A stretch of 64,000 bases of DNA from a virus. The notes beneath the pieces were generated by a model that saw only the letters and a list, made by a program, of their open reading frames with translations, was not told where the DNA came from and did not search any database. The stretch is taken from positions 1-64,000 of IMG/VR virus record IMGVR_UViG_3300044736_000098. The stretch is one strand, 5' to 3'. Shown piece by piece: positions 32,614 to 40,449 of the stretch (position 1 is the stretch's first letter; every line of letters begins with the position of its first letter). A program made the translations under genes and the position numbers.

Positions 32614-33110
32614 GCGACCCACGAGCGCGACAGAACGGTCCACTTCTCGCGAGGCTGTGCAACCATCGCCAGGGCAGCGGCTTTGGCTTCGTCAAGGCTC
32701 TGGGTTTCGCCTGCTGCTATTTGGTTGTGAAACGGGCCGCCCTTGCGAAGCCGCGTGTACACCTCGAAACCACACATACGCCCGCCCTGACTGTGTGGAC
32801 AGTCATATGCGAGCAACTCAACACGCTCGCCGGCAGCATCAAGGAACATATGAACGGCGCGGCCCGGTCCTTTTGGTTCTGTTATCCATTCAATCGTTTT
32901 CATTGGTGCCCGCTCGCTTGTTGCCATTTCCAGTTCGCCGAACGAGCGCAAGAAGCGCCTGGAATGGTCCGGGACAGCGATACACGCCACCGGACCGTCG
33001 TATCCTTTGAGAAACGGAACGACCTCGCCGATACGACCGATGCCAATCAATTTGCGCGGCGCAGTCCACGAGTATACGCGCACCTTGTCGCCAACTTTGA
33101 ACGTGGTCAT
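32610..33110 (-). CDS. Hypothetical protein (166 aa)
   Basis: ATG at 33110 overlaps the previous stop. The N-terminal KVGDKVRVYSWTAPRKLIGIGRIGEVV looks like a small SH3-like barrel. The rest has no known motif. Confidence 0.6.
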   Translation of the reverse strand: MTTFKVGDKVRVYSWTAPRKLIGIGRIGEVVPFLKGYDGPVACIAVPDHSRRFLRSFGELEMATSERAPMKTIEWITEPKGPGRAVHMFLDAAGERVELLAYDCPHSQGGRMCGFEVYTRLRKGGPFHNQIAAGETQSLDEAKAAALAMVAQPREKWTVLSRSWVA

Positions 33111-33295
33111 AGCCAAATCCGGTTATCGCGTTTCGCCGTCAGGCGGGAAATCGTTTCACGAGCACGAGCAACAAGCGTCTTTGCATTCGCATCGCCGCTA
33201 TCGGCAATCTCGCGCAGGTTACAGAGCGTCGTGCGCGCTGCGTGCAGGTCGCGTTCGTCTTGTTTGGTAAGGCGGGATTTTGATGCTTTGCTCAT
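33107..33295 (-). CDS. Small helical protein (62 aa), leaderless start
   Basis: Charged helical protein (LTKQDERDLHAARTTLCNLREIADSG). Its ATG is six bases after the -10 TAAGTT. First gene of the 33295-32033 set. Confidence 0.6.
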   Translation of the reverse strand: MSKASKSRLTKQDERDLHAARTTLCNLREIADSGDANAKTLVARARETISRLTAKRDNRIWL

Positions 33296-33301
33296 AACGC
33301 G

Positions 33302-33329
33302 AACTTACGCCAATTCTGCAAACAGTCAA
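33302..33329 (-). promoter_or_regulatory. Dispersed-family promoter, leaderless type
   Basis: -35 TTGACT (33329-33324), 16-nt spacer GTTTGCAGAATTGGCG, -10 TAAGTT (33307-33302). The segment is almost identical to 36696-36723, including an upstream CAATTATG box. Confidence 0.75.
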
Positions 33330-33401
33330 CACATAATTGAACTGGTCACGGTTTAGTTATCTCGCCGTTTGTACAGCCACGCTTTACTTTCCCGCCCCGC
33401 T

Positions 33402-34589
33402 TCAAACTGCCCCGGAGAGGCCCGGCATCGGCACCGGCAAAACCGTCCCATCCGCCGTAATCTGCAACACGCTAGTCCTGCTTGCCCCATTTGGCACTAA
33501 AAGCGCCCCGTCCTGCCGTATCCACCGTGCATCGGCGGCGTGGCTGGAGAGGGAAGCAGGTACGCTAAAGACTTCGCCCTTGTCCGTCACCACCTCGCAC
33601 GTTCCGTCACGTTCCCACGCCTTGCGAATCGGCAGCCATCCGCCATCCCGCGCCGAACCTGTTTTGTAGCTCGAAATTAGGGCGGCACCGCTCGGGGTTT
33701 CCAGAAGCTTCGCCACCGCGGCTGGTCCGCGCTCGCCGGCACGCATGTCGTATCCGCAGCCGGGGCAATCCATCACGCCCTTGGCCACGCACGCAAGGCA
33801 CGCGGGGCATAACTTGGTCATTGGTTCGTCGCAGGACCAGCACCGCGCCGCAGCCGCGGCGTTTCTTTTTGAGCACACCTCACAGGATACTAGGCGCGCG
33901 GCTGTGTCTTTGGGGCGGATAAAATCGAGCGGGCCATGTGTAGAAATCAGATTCGCGAAATCGAGGACAATTGCGTCGGCCTTGCCGGCCGCGATACTAG
34001 TTTCAATGCTGCCGCCGATCGTCCGCAACAGTCTACCTGTCATCTGGATATATAACCCCAACGACTTCGTTGCGCGACGCATGACGAGCATGTCCACTTC
34101 TTGGACGTCGAACCCTGTGGTCAGCGCCGAAACGTTGACCAGGCAGCGCAGCCGACCCGCACGATATGCCGCAATGGTCGCCGCGCGCTGCCCCGCTGGC
34201 GTCTCGCCGAGCACCAGACCTGTCGCCACGCCCCACTCATTGAGTCGCGCTGTCATGGCTTTCGCCGCCTTGGTAGACGCCTCGAACACTAACCAAGCGC
34301 GTCGATCCCTTCCAAGAACGAGCATCTGCGCAATATGATTATCAATCAGGCCGAGCATCTGCGCATCTTGCGATTCGCCCGTGAAGTCGCCTTGTCGCGT
34401 CTTTAGCTTGGTAGAATCAATTTTGTCATCCACCGTTACGCTAAAAGCGGGAACTAGGTAGCCGTCGCGAATACCGTCAACAATGGTGTATCGATAAGAT
34501 ACTGCGGAAAAAGGGGCTTCCTCGCCATCCACAAGCGAACCACCTTGGAGTCGAAATACGGTGCCACTGAAACCCGCAATGCGTACCAT
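33402..34589 (-). CDS. SF2 helicase, C-terminal part (split gene)
   Basis: 395 residues beginning MVRIAGFSGTVFRL (motif III, SGT) and continuing with helicase-C motifs (RCLVNVSALTTGFDVQEVDMLVMRR, QMTGRLLR). Four CxxC pairs (CEVCSK, CWSCDE, CPACLAC, CPGCGYDM) form a zinc-ribbon tail. ATG overlaps the TGA of the N-terminal part by one base (TGATG), so the two halves are probably made by reinitiation. Confidence 0.8.
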   Translation of the reverse strand: MVRIAGFSGTVFRLQGGSLVDGEEAPFSAVSYRYTIVDGIRDGYLVPAFSVTVDDKIDSTKLKTRQGDFTGESQDAQMLGLIDNHIAQMLVLGRDRRAWLVFEASTKAAKAMTARLNEWGVATGLVLGETPAGQRAATIAAYRAGRLRCLVNVSALTTGFDVQEVDMLVMRRATKSLGLYIQMTGRLLRTIGGSIETSIAAGKADAIVLDFANLISTHGPLDFIRPKDTAARLVSCEVCSKRNAAAAARCWSCDEPMTKLCPACLACVAKGVMDCPGCGYDMRAGERGPAAVAKLLETPSGAALISSYKTGSARDGGWLPIRKAWERDGTCEVVTDKGEVFSVPASLSSHAADARWIRQDGALLVPNGASRTSVLQITADGTVLPVPMPGLSGAV

Positions 34590-35011
34590 CAGGAAAAGTT
34601 CCGCAATAACTCGCGATACATACCTTGCTGCGCGTGGGGCAGCAAGTGCGCCTCGTCAATAAAAATATTGGCAATCGGACCAAATGATGCTCCGTTTTTG
34701 TAGACCGATTGGATAGCCGCACTGATAACCGGAGCGCGCCACGTGCGTTCGCCAAGGGCCGCGGCGTTAATGCCGCACGTGAGACCGAGCGCACGGCATG
34801 CAATGGCGTTCTGTTCGACTAACTCGCGGGTGTGCGCAAGGATCAAGGACCGCTCGCCACGCTCCCAACCGCGCCGCGCCAGTTCTGCCATAATCAGGGA
34901 TTTACCAGAGCCGACACATGAATCGACCAGTGGGCGCTCTACGCCGTTACGCCACGCCGCTTCGACCGCATCGGCTGCCGCAAGCTGATTTGGGCGGAGA
35001 ACTACCTGCAT
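34589..35011 (-). CDS. SF2 helicase, N-terminal part (split gene)
   Basis: 140 residues with Q-like LRPNQLAAADAVEAAW, Walker A SCVGSGKS, motif Ia LILAHTRELVEQN, and DEAH (IFIDEAHLLP). It stops shortly after motif II, and the next frame supplies motifs III-VI. Start ATG overlaps the stop of the homing endonuclease gene (TAATG). Confidence 0.8.
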   Translation of the reverse strand: MQVVLRPNQLAAADAVEAAWRNGVERPLVDSCVGSGKSLIMAELARRGWERGERSLILAHTRELVEQNAIACRALGLTCGINAAALGERTWRAPVISAAIQSVYKNGASFGPIANIFIDEAHLLPHAQQGMYRELLRNFS

Positions 35012-35994
35012 TACAGAATTCGCGAGTAGGTCGAACCGGCCAAAACGCGCCGAACCTGGTCAACGTTGCGCGCACCAACCCGCTCAGCGACAACCTCGAC
35101 ATCATGTCCAAGGGACGAAAGGAATCGCGCATCCCGAATCTGTTGCGCTTTAAGTCGATCCGATCCTGCACAAATCACTTTCTCCGCGTAACTCGGATCC
35201 AGCCAATTCGCCGCAGCGAGAGGATTGGGAACACCTTTGCGGGATGCATTTTCAAAAAAACGGTTGATTACTCTCTGCACGTCGTCTGCATCGACGCGTT
35301 CGTTTTTGCCGATGGCACCAATTCTGCGGAGATAAGCAAGACCAGCGTTTCCACCCGGAATCATATTCAGACCGAGCGGGTATAGTGTATCCCGCGCGAC
35401 AATGCGTTCCTCCATCGCCATGGCACGTTGTTCGGAATTAGCGTGACCTACAATTTGGTGCATCGTGGTAGTCGCCACGCCCTGCCACTGCTTTATCGCT
35501 TTGTGAAAGCGATAGTGCGATCCCGAATTTGCAGCGCGAAGATGCTCCGACCAACGAGTGCGCCAACCTCGCTTAGTGAGACCTGTATATCCAGCGTTGA
35601 CGATCTGATCGCCGTTCTGATCGGTCAAAAATGAATGTCGATATATGTGATAGTGCCCGAAATATTCCGGGTTGGTCGCCATATATATCGGGAGAGCGGT
35701 GACTTCACGAAAGCCTCCGCGATCGACGAATATGGCCAGCGTTGTGTTTATGACCGCTGATTCATACTCATCCTTGCCGGGTATATGTTTGATGTCAGAC
35801 TCGTCGAGCGGCATGAACCTGTAGGTAACGGCCCCGGTGTCCTGATGAAGGTGAACGATCGCATTGCCTACGGCCCGCGAGATGATCGTTTGCGGGTCCA
35901 TATCGCTCAGTTTGTCGAGTACAATATCGACGTAACTCGCCACATCGCGACCAAAACCCGTCAGGTGGCGGAAATTATCTCGATCTAAATTCAT
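35011..35994 (-). CDS. GIY-YIG homing endonuclease inserted at the helicase start
   Basis: 327 residues. The GIY-YIG core appears as NAGYTGLTKRGWRTRWSEHL with downstream AIKQW, EERIVARDTLYPLGLNMIPGG (the conserved Glu/Asn block). A C-terminal ~100-residue helical DNA-binding part follows. It cuts DNA lacking the insertion. The start is ATG six bases after its own promoter's -10. A helicase-start remnant lies upstream. Confidence 0.75.
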   Translation of the reverse strand: MNLDRDNFRHLTGFGRDVASYVDIVLDKLSDMDPQTIISRAVGNAIVHLHQDTGAVTYRFMPLDESDIKHIPGKDEYESAVINTTLAIFVDRGGFREVTALPIYMATNPEYFGHYHIYRHSFLTDQNGDQIVNAGYTGLTKRGWRTRWSEHLRAANSGSHYRFHKAIKQWQGVATTTMHQIVGHANSEQRAMAMEERIVARDTLYPLGLNMIPGGNAGLAYLRRIGAIGKNERVDADDVQRVINRFFENASRKGVPNPLAAANWLDPSYAEKVICAGSDRLKAQQIRDARFLSSLGHDVEVVAERVGARNVDQVRRVLAGSTYSRIL

Positions 35995-36000
35995 GCAGGA

Positions 36001-36028
36001 AACTTACATCACAACTGCAAAATGTCAA
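36001..36028 (-). promoter_or_regulatory. Dispersed-family promoter, leaderless type (homing endonuclease)
   Basis: -35 TTGACA (36028-36023), 16-nt spacer TTTTGCAGTTGTGATG, -10 TAAGTT (36006-36001), then six bases and the ATG. It overlaps the stop of the helicase-start remnant. Confidence 0.7.
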
Positions 36029-36102
36029 CGAAATTGCACGCGGAAGGCGTCCTCGACTGCATCTGCTGCGGCGATCTGGTTTGGTCGGAGAACTAGGGTC
36101 AC
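36025..36102 (-). pseudogene. Remnant of helicase 5' end
   Basis: GTG at 36102 opens 25 codons, TLVLRPNQIAAADAVEDAF then a stop. They match the start of the helicase (QVVLRPNQLAAADAVEAAW) at 35011 but with many synonymous differences. Its GTG overlaps the stop of the upstream gene, the original coupling. Only the 5' end remains, next to the endonuclease gene. Confidence 0.8.
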
Positions 36103-36689
36103 GGGAGCGGGACCGGGCAGGGCGGCATCGCTTCGTCAACTGGCGGGACTTGCTCAAAATCCCAATTAGGAATCGGAACGCGCGTTTCCTCAACGAATTT
36201 TTTATATAAAAACGCTCCGCGGCGACCATCTTTGCGAGTGTTGAATACGTCCTCTTCAAAGCCCCACGCGACCGATTCAACTCGGCGACAATAAACGGCG
36301 TGGTCTTTGCCGCGATGCTGCCGAGTGCGATACGCGCTCCTGAATCCGGACCAGTTGCAGCGCGTCTTACCTTTGGACAATTCGATTCCATCGCGTTCTA
36401 CCAGCCACAGCGCATACGCGATCGCGCGCTGTTCGTTATAGTCGTCGGTCGTCAGGTCACTGCCGGGCCGTGGCGTGTGATGCTTTAACTTTTCAGGTGC
36501 GACCGTGACAACTACCGAATCAATTTCCACGCTATGACGACGGGCAAACTGCGCCTGGACGACACTGCTCGCTTCGTCAGCGTGCCTAGCGTCGAAAAGA
36601 TGAAATTGCTGTACGGTAAAATCCGCGCAGCGCTCGCTAGGGCGCTTAATCGCCGTGGTAATAACTACGCGCTTCGGTCGTCGTTTCAT
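36099..36689 (-). CDS. Hypothetical protein (196 aa), leaderless start
   Basis: Basic N-terminus (MKRRPKRVVITTAIKRP). No domain recognised; the middle has EIDSVVVTVAPEKLKHH and YALWLVERDGIELSKG. Its ATG is six bases from the -10 of the promoter at 36696-36723. Confidence 0.65.
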   Translation of the reverse strand: MKRRPKRVVITTAIKRPSERCADFTVQQFHLFDARHADEASSVVQAQFARRHSVEIDSVVVTVAPEKLKHHTPRPGSDLTTDDYNEQRAIAYALWLVERDGIELSKGKTRCNWSGFRSAYRTRQHRGKDHAVYCRRVESVAWGFEEDVFNTRKDGRRGAFLYKKFVEETRVPIPNWDFEQVPPVDEAMPPCPVPLP

Positions 36690-36695
36690 AGCGCG

Positions 36696-36723
36696 AACTT
36701 ACGCCAATTCTGCAAACAGTCAA
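36696..36723 (-). promoter_or_regulatory. Dispersed-family promoter, leaderless type
   Basis: -35 TTGACT (36723-36718), 16-nt spacer GTTTGCAGAATTGGCG, -10 TAAGTT (36701-36696). ATG of the gene at 36689 follows after CGCGCT. Confidence 0.75.
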
Positions 36724-36735
36724 CGCATAATTGAG

Positions 36736-37014
36736 TTAAGCGGCGAGGGCGCGCGCCATCCGTGCATTCTCCGCCACCGATTGCTCCGCCCGTACCATAT
36801 GAGCCTTGAACGGTGCGAACGCTTTTGAGAACTGCCGTAGTTTCGGACGATGCCCGCGCCAGGACGTGATCGGCAGCCACATCTCTTTGCGTAGGTAGTG
36901 CGACAACGGCCGGAATTTGAATCTCCGGTATACTCTGCCGTCTTTCGTCTCGACTGACGCGTGCCACTCGAATTCGTCAATGACGATGTTGGGCGTGCGA
37001 TAGAGGGTGGTCAT
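36736..37014 (-). CDS. Hypothetical protein (92 aa)
   Basis: ATG at 37014 overlaps the previous stop. Contains IVIDEFEWHASVETKDGRVYRRFKF, rich in aromatic and basic residues. No family recognised. Confidence 0.55.
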   Translation of the reverse strand: MTTLYRTPNIVIDEFEWHASVETKDGRVYRRFKFRPLSHYLRKEMWLPITSWRGHRPKLRQFSKAFAPFKAHMVRAEQSVAENARMARALAA

Positions 37015-37175
37015 GTACGCAGCCACCACAACGCTAAACGTTGCAATCGTGTCGGACCTAAGCCGGGTGCACTCGCATCGTTAGTCATGCAATAACAGCC
37101 ACGTTCAATACAACCGACGCAGTTCTCACATTCTAAAACTGGAAACGCGACGCGCTGGAGCCACTGCCTAAACAC
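37011..37175 (-). CDS. Small Cys-rich protein (54 aa)
   Basis: GTG at 37175 with GGAGGTGTCCA upstream. The CENCVGCIERGCYC cluster suggests a zinc site. ATGA coupling to the next gene. Confidence 0.5.
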   Translation of the reverse strand: MFRQWLQRVAFPVLECENCVGCIERGCYCMTNDASAPGLGPTRLQRLALWWLRT

Positions 37176-37260
37176 TGGACACCTCCGCCGCAATCGCATG
37201 CGCCTCCGCCCAAGAGAGGCCCGCATTGAGCAGGAGATTCAGGGCGCGTCGGTAGGTCAT
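37168..37260 (-). CDS. Small helical protein (30 aa)
   Basis: ATG overlaps the previous stop (ATGA). One amphipathic helix (LLLNAGLSWAEAHAIAAEV). Weakly supported except by coupling. Confidence 0.4.
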   Translation of the reverse strand: MTYRRALNLLLNAGLSWAEAHAIAAEVSSV

Positions 37261-37472
37261 GCCTTCCGAGCCTCCGCGACACGTTTCCGGATGTGTTTAA
37301 GTTGCATTTGCAAATCCTCGCAAACGCTAAGCGCGTAGTCCGTTGCGTCTGCGCTGCAAAAATCTGGATTCCACATGCCCGTTGCGAGATGTGCGGACGC
37401 GCCGACGGACAGTCGCGCAACGTTGGCGACGTAAGTTGCGAGCGCCGCGTTTGTGAATGTCTTGGTGGTCAC
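37257..37472 (-). CDS. Hypothetical protein (71 aa)
   Basis: GTG at 37472 overlaps the previous stop (GTGA). Contains FTNAALATYVANVARL and SVCEDLQMQLKHIRKRVAEARK. No family recognised. Confidence 0.55.
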   Translation of the reverse strand: MTTKTFTNAALATYVANVARLSVGASAHLATGMWNPDFCSADATDYALSVCEDLQMQLKHIRKRVAEARKA

Positions 37473-37732
37473 GTCTGCGGCTCCGCGTCCGGCGGGATGA
37501 AATCGGTCGTCATCACGGACGCGTCCCAACCTTCGGCATAAAGGCACTCAAAGCGCACCGCCGCACTTGGCGACATAATGTAAGCATGCTCGCGGTTCGT
37601 ATAAGGATCGTTCGCCAAACGCGCGGCAAGTCGAGCAGCGCGGGTTTTCCAGCCGTCCGTACTTGGACAGCGAACCGCTTTCTTGCCCTTGGCGTAACGG
37701 GCGTCAGAGATGCTGTAAGGGGCGTTTTCCAT
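37469..37732 (-). CDS. Hypothetical protein (87 aa), leaderless start
   Basis: Starts ATG at 37732, six bases after the -10 TAGCTT. Basic N-terminal half, acidic end. Function unknown. Confidence 0.6.
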   Translation of the reverse strand: MENAPYSISDARYAKGKKAVRCPSTDGWKTRAARLAARLANDPYTNREHAYIMSPSAAVRFECLYAEGWDASVMTTDFIPPDAEPQT

Positions 37733-37986
37733 ACCGCAAAGCTACAACAAATTTGCAAACAGTCAACAATTAATTGCGCTCTAAGGCGAGATAGTTCGGT
37801 GCCAAAGCCGAAATAAATCCGACCCTCTCGCGCGTCCGCACCACTTCCTCCCCGAACCGGCTCCCGTACCCCTCTGGGGCACATCCTGGCCGCGTCCTCG
37901 TCGTTCACGTCCCATATCAGGCGGCACACGGCGCAGTGCATCTGATCGCTTCCGGTGTGGCGAGCTGCGCAGGGGGTTTCCATCAT
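37513..37986 (-). CDS. Hypothetical protein; 3' part probably not native
   Basis: ATG at 37986 is coupled to the upstream gene (ATGA). The first ~45 residues (TGSDQMHCAVCRLIWDVNDEDA...CP) look like a Cys-rich phage protein. The frame then runs through the promoter at 37739-37766 and into another gene without a stop until 37513. This suggests the original end was lost when the promoter segment arrived. Confidence 0.45.
   Translation of the reverse strand: MMETPCAARHTGSDQMHCAVCRLIWDVNDEDAARMCPRGVREPVRGGSGADAREGRIYFGFGTELSRLRAQLIVDCLQICCSFAVWKTPLTASLTPVTPRARKRFAVQVRTAGKPALLDLPRVWRTILIRTASMLTLCRQVRRCALSAFMPKVGTRP
37739..37766 (-). promoter_or_regulatory. Dispersed-family promoter, leaderless type
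   Basis: -35 TTGACT (37766-37761), 16-nt spacer GTTTGCAAATTTGTTG, -10 TAGCTT (37744-37739), then six bases to ATG. Confidence 0.75.
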
Positions 37987-38426
37987 GAGCCGAGCGCCGC
38001 GTGAAGTATCGTAACGTCACCGCCGCTATGCGGGTCATGTTTCACCGCTGCGTGTACGGCTGTCCCCGCGCCGGCACCGGCAAACATGGCGCCAAGCGCA
38101 TAATCCATACCCGATCCGAACGCGAAATAATCTGCCTCACACCGGAACGCGCCATTCACTTCGAACACATCGATGTCGCCCGCTTTGCGGAAAATCACGC
38201 CGCGATCATGATGTCGCTCCGATTCGGTAGCCTTTGGCTGTTCGTCGTTTTCGCCAGCAAGAAACCAGGCGATAAACAGCGCGTTGAAATTTGCGTTACC
38301 GGCTGCGCCTGCCATGTCGCCATCGTCGCGCCGGACTATCTTGACGACGCGGCCAATCATTGTGCCGCCCTGACACATCGCCGTGTCGGCCGCGAGCACA
38401 CCGTCTTTGAATGCGATGGTGGTCAC
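37983..38426 (-). CDS. Ntn-hydrolase / HslV-like phage protein
   Basis: 147 residues. The N-terminus MTTIAFKDGVLAADTAM with VGRVVKIVR-like beta strands resembles proteasome-type Ntn hydrolases, with Thr2 available as nucleophile. The rest is shorter than HslV. It could be a protease or an inactive fold. GTG start coupled to the upstream gene. Confidence 0.65.
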   Translation of the reverse strand: MTTIAFKDGVLAADTAMCQGGTMIGRVVKIVRRDDGDMAGAAGNANFNALFIAWFLAGENDEQPKATESERHHDRGVIFRKAGDIDVFEVNGAFRCEADYFAFGSGMDYALGAMFAGAGAGTAVHAAVKHDPHSGGDVTILHAALGS

Positions 38427-38716
38427 TTTCCGTTCGCCTCCACAGATAGCACCGTCGCCACAGACAGCCTCTTAGTCGGCACTTCCCCTACAGCCATAGC
38501 GACTACCGGATGCGTCACGCCCCGTAGATGCAGGAATATCGGAGCTCCCGCAGCAATGCGCTCGCGTTCTGCCTCTGACGACGGCGCCCATGCGGAAATC
38601 ATGAACCCTTCATGGTCGCAAACTTCCAAGGGGCGACACGGCCCGTCACGTTCCTCGTTCCAGTCCGGCGGCTCGCCGATGCGGCGCGTCACGTCCGTGA
38701 GTGCGAGGGATTTCAT
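38423..38716 (-). CDS. Hypothetical phage protein (97 aa)
   Basis: ATG overlaps the previous stop. Contains HEGFMISAWAPSSEAERERIAAGAPIFLHLRG. The style recalls common unnamed phage proteins. No function known. Confidence 0.6.
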   Translation of the reverse strand: MKSLALTDVTRRIGEPPDWNEERDGPCRPLEVCDHEGFMISAWAPSSEAERERIAAGAPIFLHLRGVTHPVVAMAVGEVPTKRLSVATVLSVEANGK

Positions 38717-38928
38717 GCCTTGGCCACCTCGGCGGCGGCCGTTTGCGCGAGTTCAGCCGCGATTCGTCCCAGCGATTCTTCTCCGTGGCGATGAAGGTTT
38801 ATCGTCGGATTTTTGATATGATCCGCTAAGGAAAAATTGATCGGACGGAAGGATTTCCACCAATTCAAGATTGCCTCCCGTATAGCATCAGGCGCGGGTT
38901 TTGGTAGACTCTGAATTGGCTTGCTCAC
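38713..38928 (-). CDS. Hypothetical protein (71 aa)
   Basis: GTG at 38928 overlaps the Fic gene stop (GTGA). Contains NWWKSFRPINFSLADHIKNP. Could be a Fic partner by position; no antitoxin motif seen. Confidence 0.5.
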   Translation of the reverse strand: MSKPIQSLPKPAPDAIREAILNWWKSFRPINFSLADHIKNPTINLHRHGEESLGRIAAELAQTAAAEVAKA

Positions 38929-39386
38929 CCTTGCGCCTCCAACGTCTGATAATAAAACGCGTGCAGGAAGCCCAACCGAAACGGATCCCGCCCAAGGCGC
39001 CGCATATGCCACGCCCACAAAATACGCCCGGTGCGGCCGTTGCCGTCGGTGTAGGGATGCAGCATTTCGAAGCCAACATGGACTTGGTAAGGCGAGGTGG
39101 ACACGTGAGTATCGTTCAAGATGCTGCGGAGGCGGTCCCGAATCACAATTCCACCCCGCGGCGCGATGTAGTTACCCACGCGCACGTCGAGGCCCGGCCG
39201 GTCGCGTAGGACGTGACCAGGTGCGAAGGCTTGCTGCACGTTGTTCAAGTCTTGCAGCGTCAGCGTTTCCATTTCGAGGAAACGCGCCGCCGTCACCAAT
39301 TCGTGCTGATACGGGTCGCGGTGGATACCCTCGATGGCATTGGACTCGCGCAGGAAAGCGGAAAGTCGGGCGTCTGTACGGGTCAT
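38925..39386 (-). CDS. Fic-domain AMPylator-like protein
   Basis: 153 residues. The active-site motif HPYTDGNGRTGR matches HPFx(D/E)GNGRxxR. A flap-like IAPRGGIVIRD lies before it. Fic enzymes transfer AMP or other groups to host proteins. ATG at 39386 overlaps the previous stop. Flanked by small genes that may hold an inhibitor. Confidence 0.8.
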   Translation of the reverse strand: MTRTDARLSAFLRESNAIEGIHRDPYQHELVTAARFLEMETLTLQDLNNVQQAFAPGHVLRDRPGLDVRVGNYIAPRGGIVIRDRLRSILNDTHVSTSPYQVHVGFEMLHPYTDGNGRTGRILWAWHMRRLGRDPFRLGFLHAFYYQTLEAQG

Positions 39387-39571
39387 GAGGCGAACTCCTC
39401 CCGACCTGCAGCGGTCAGACGCCATTTCCATGTTGATTTGACGAATTCAATCAACCCAAGCCGCTTGAGACGTTGCCGCGCCTTATCAGTTGGGCGATCA
39501 CTCGACGAAATATCCTCGCCGGCAAGCAGCCGTTTAATTTGTGAATACTCGATGTCGTCAAGCCGCCGCAT
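39383..39571 (-). CDS. Small winged-helix-like protein (62 aa)
   Basis: Ends in KWRLTAAGREEFAS, a usual wHTH end, preceded by RQRLKRLGLIEF. Likely DNA-binding or a Fic partner. Overlaps the exonuclease 3' end by 14 bases. Confidence 0.55.
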   Translation of the reverse strand: MRRLDDIEYSQIKRLLAGEDISSSDRPTDKARQRLKRLGLIEFVKSTWKWRLTAAGREEFAS

Positions 39572-40109
39572 TTGCTACCCCCGTGTGCGCCCTACTCAAC
39601 ACACGCAAAGCCGCATTCGCCGCCCGCGTCTGCCCTATCGCATCGTTAAGCGCCACATGCGGCGGCGGGACCGCGAAGTCGCGCAGGGACACGGACGCGA
39701 GGTCGTACAAGGTGCGGGTGTCGCGCACGCTCCAGAAGGCCCAAGGCGGTTCGAGGCCGGCCGCGCGGTAAAGGTGCTCAAGCAGGGGACAGTCGAACGT
39801 CGCGCCGTGGCACCAGATCAGCGCGTCCCCTGCCGGCGCGGCCCATGCGATCCAGGCGGAGAAATGTTCGAGCGCGGCGCGGACGGGAACGGGATTCGAC
39901 GTCGCGGCCTGCCATGCTTCGGGCGACTGCGTGCCCCACCATTGCAAGGTCGAAACGTCTTTGACTAGGCCGAGCGCCTCTTGCTCTGGAACGGAGAGGT
40001 TCAAAGTCGTGTGCGCCTCGTCCGAAAAACGCACGAACGCTGCGGCGAGCACGATGGCGCCGGGACGCGTGCCCAAGGTTTCGATATCCAGCATCAAGTG
40101 CGTGGTCAT
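39558..40109 (-). CDS. DEDD 3'-5' exonuclease (Rv2179c-like)
   Basis: 183 residues. Motifs: MLDIETLGT (D-E), WCHGATFDCPLLE (D), and VALNDAIGQT (the final D block). Likely degrades or trims RNA or DNA. ATG at 40109 overlaps the previous gene. Confidence 0.75.
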   Translation of the reverse strand: MTTHLMLDIETLGTRPGAIVLAAAFVRFSDEAHTTLNLSVPEQEALGLVKDVSTLQWWGTQSPEAWQAATSNPVPVRAALEHFSAWIAWAAPAGDALIWCHGATFDCPLLEHLYRAAGLEPPWAFWSVRDTRTLYDLASVSLRDFAVPPPHVALNDAIGQTRAANAALRVLSRAHTGVANAAA

Positions 40110-40348
40110 AGTCCGAGCGCCTTTCGTACATCAGCACGCGCTTGGTAGTCGCCCGACGCTGCGGCGATCTGAATGACGCGCAGCAGTTTATCGAATTCGT
40201 TCTTTTCGGCCGGCAACTGAAAAACGAATTCGGGCCAATGCTTTCCAATTGGGACAACCGAAACCGCTGTTGCTGTGTCTACATCAGCGACGACGTTGCC
40301 TTTCCAATAGGAGCGGCGCATTCCATGATCGACAAACGAGTGGTCCAC
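40106..40348 (-). CDS. Hypothetical protein downstream of the tRNA-like RNA (80 aa)
   Basis: GTG at 40348 with GGAGG six bases upstream. Contains FVFQLPAEKNEFDKLLRVIQIAAASGDYQAR. No family recognised. It is translated from a ~165-nt leader that starts with the permuted tRNA-like fold and has another 7-bp stem GCCCCGG/CCGGGGC. Confidence 0.6.
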   Translation of the reverse strand: MDHSFVDHGMRRSYWKGNVVADVDTATAVSVVPIGKHWPEFVFQLPAEKNEFDKLLRVIQIAAASGDYQARADVRKALGL

Positions 40349-40449
40349 GTTTCGCCTCCAAATTGTTGCCCCGGCCCGCAATCCCGCCCGTCGGCTACGC
40401 GGTATTTATCCGGGGCCTTACCTCGCAAGGGCGAACCCGATGCGAGAAT

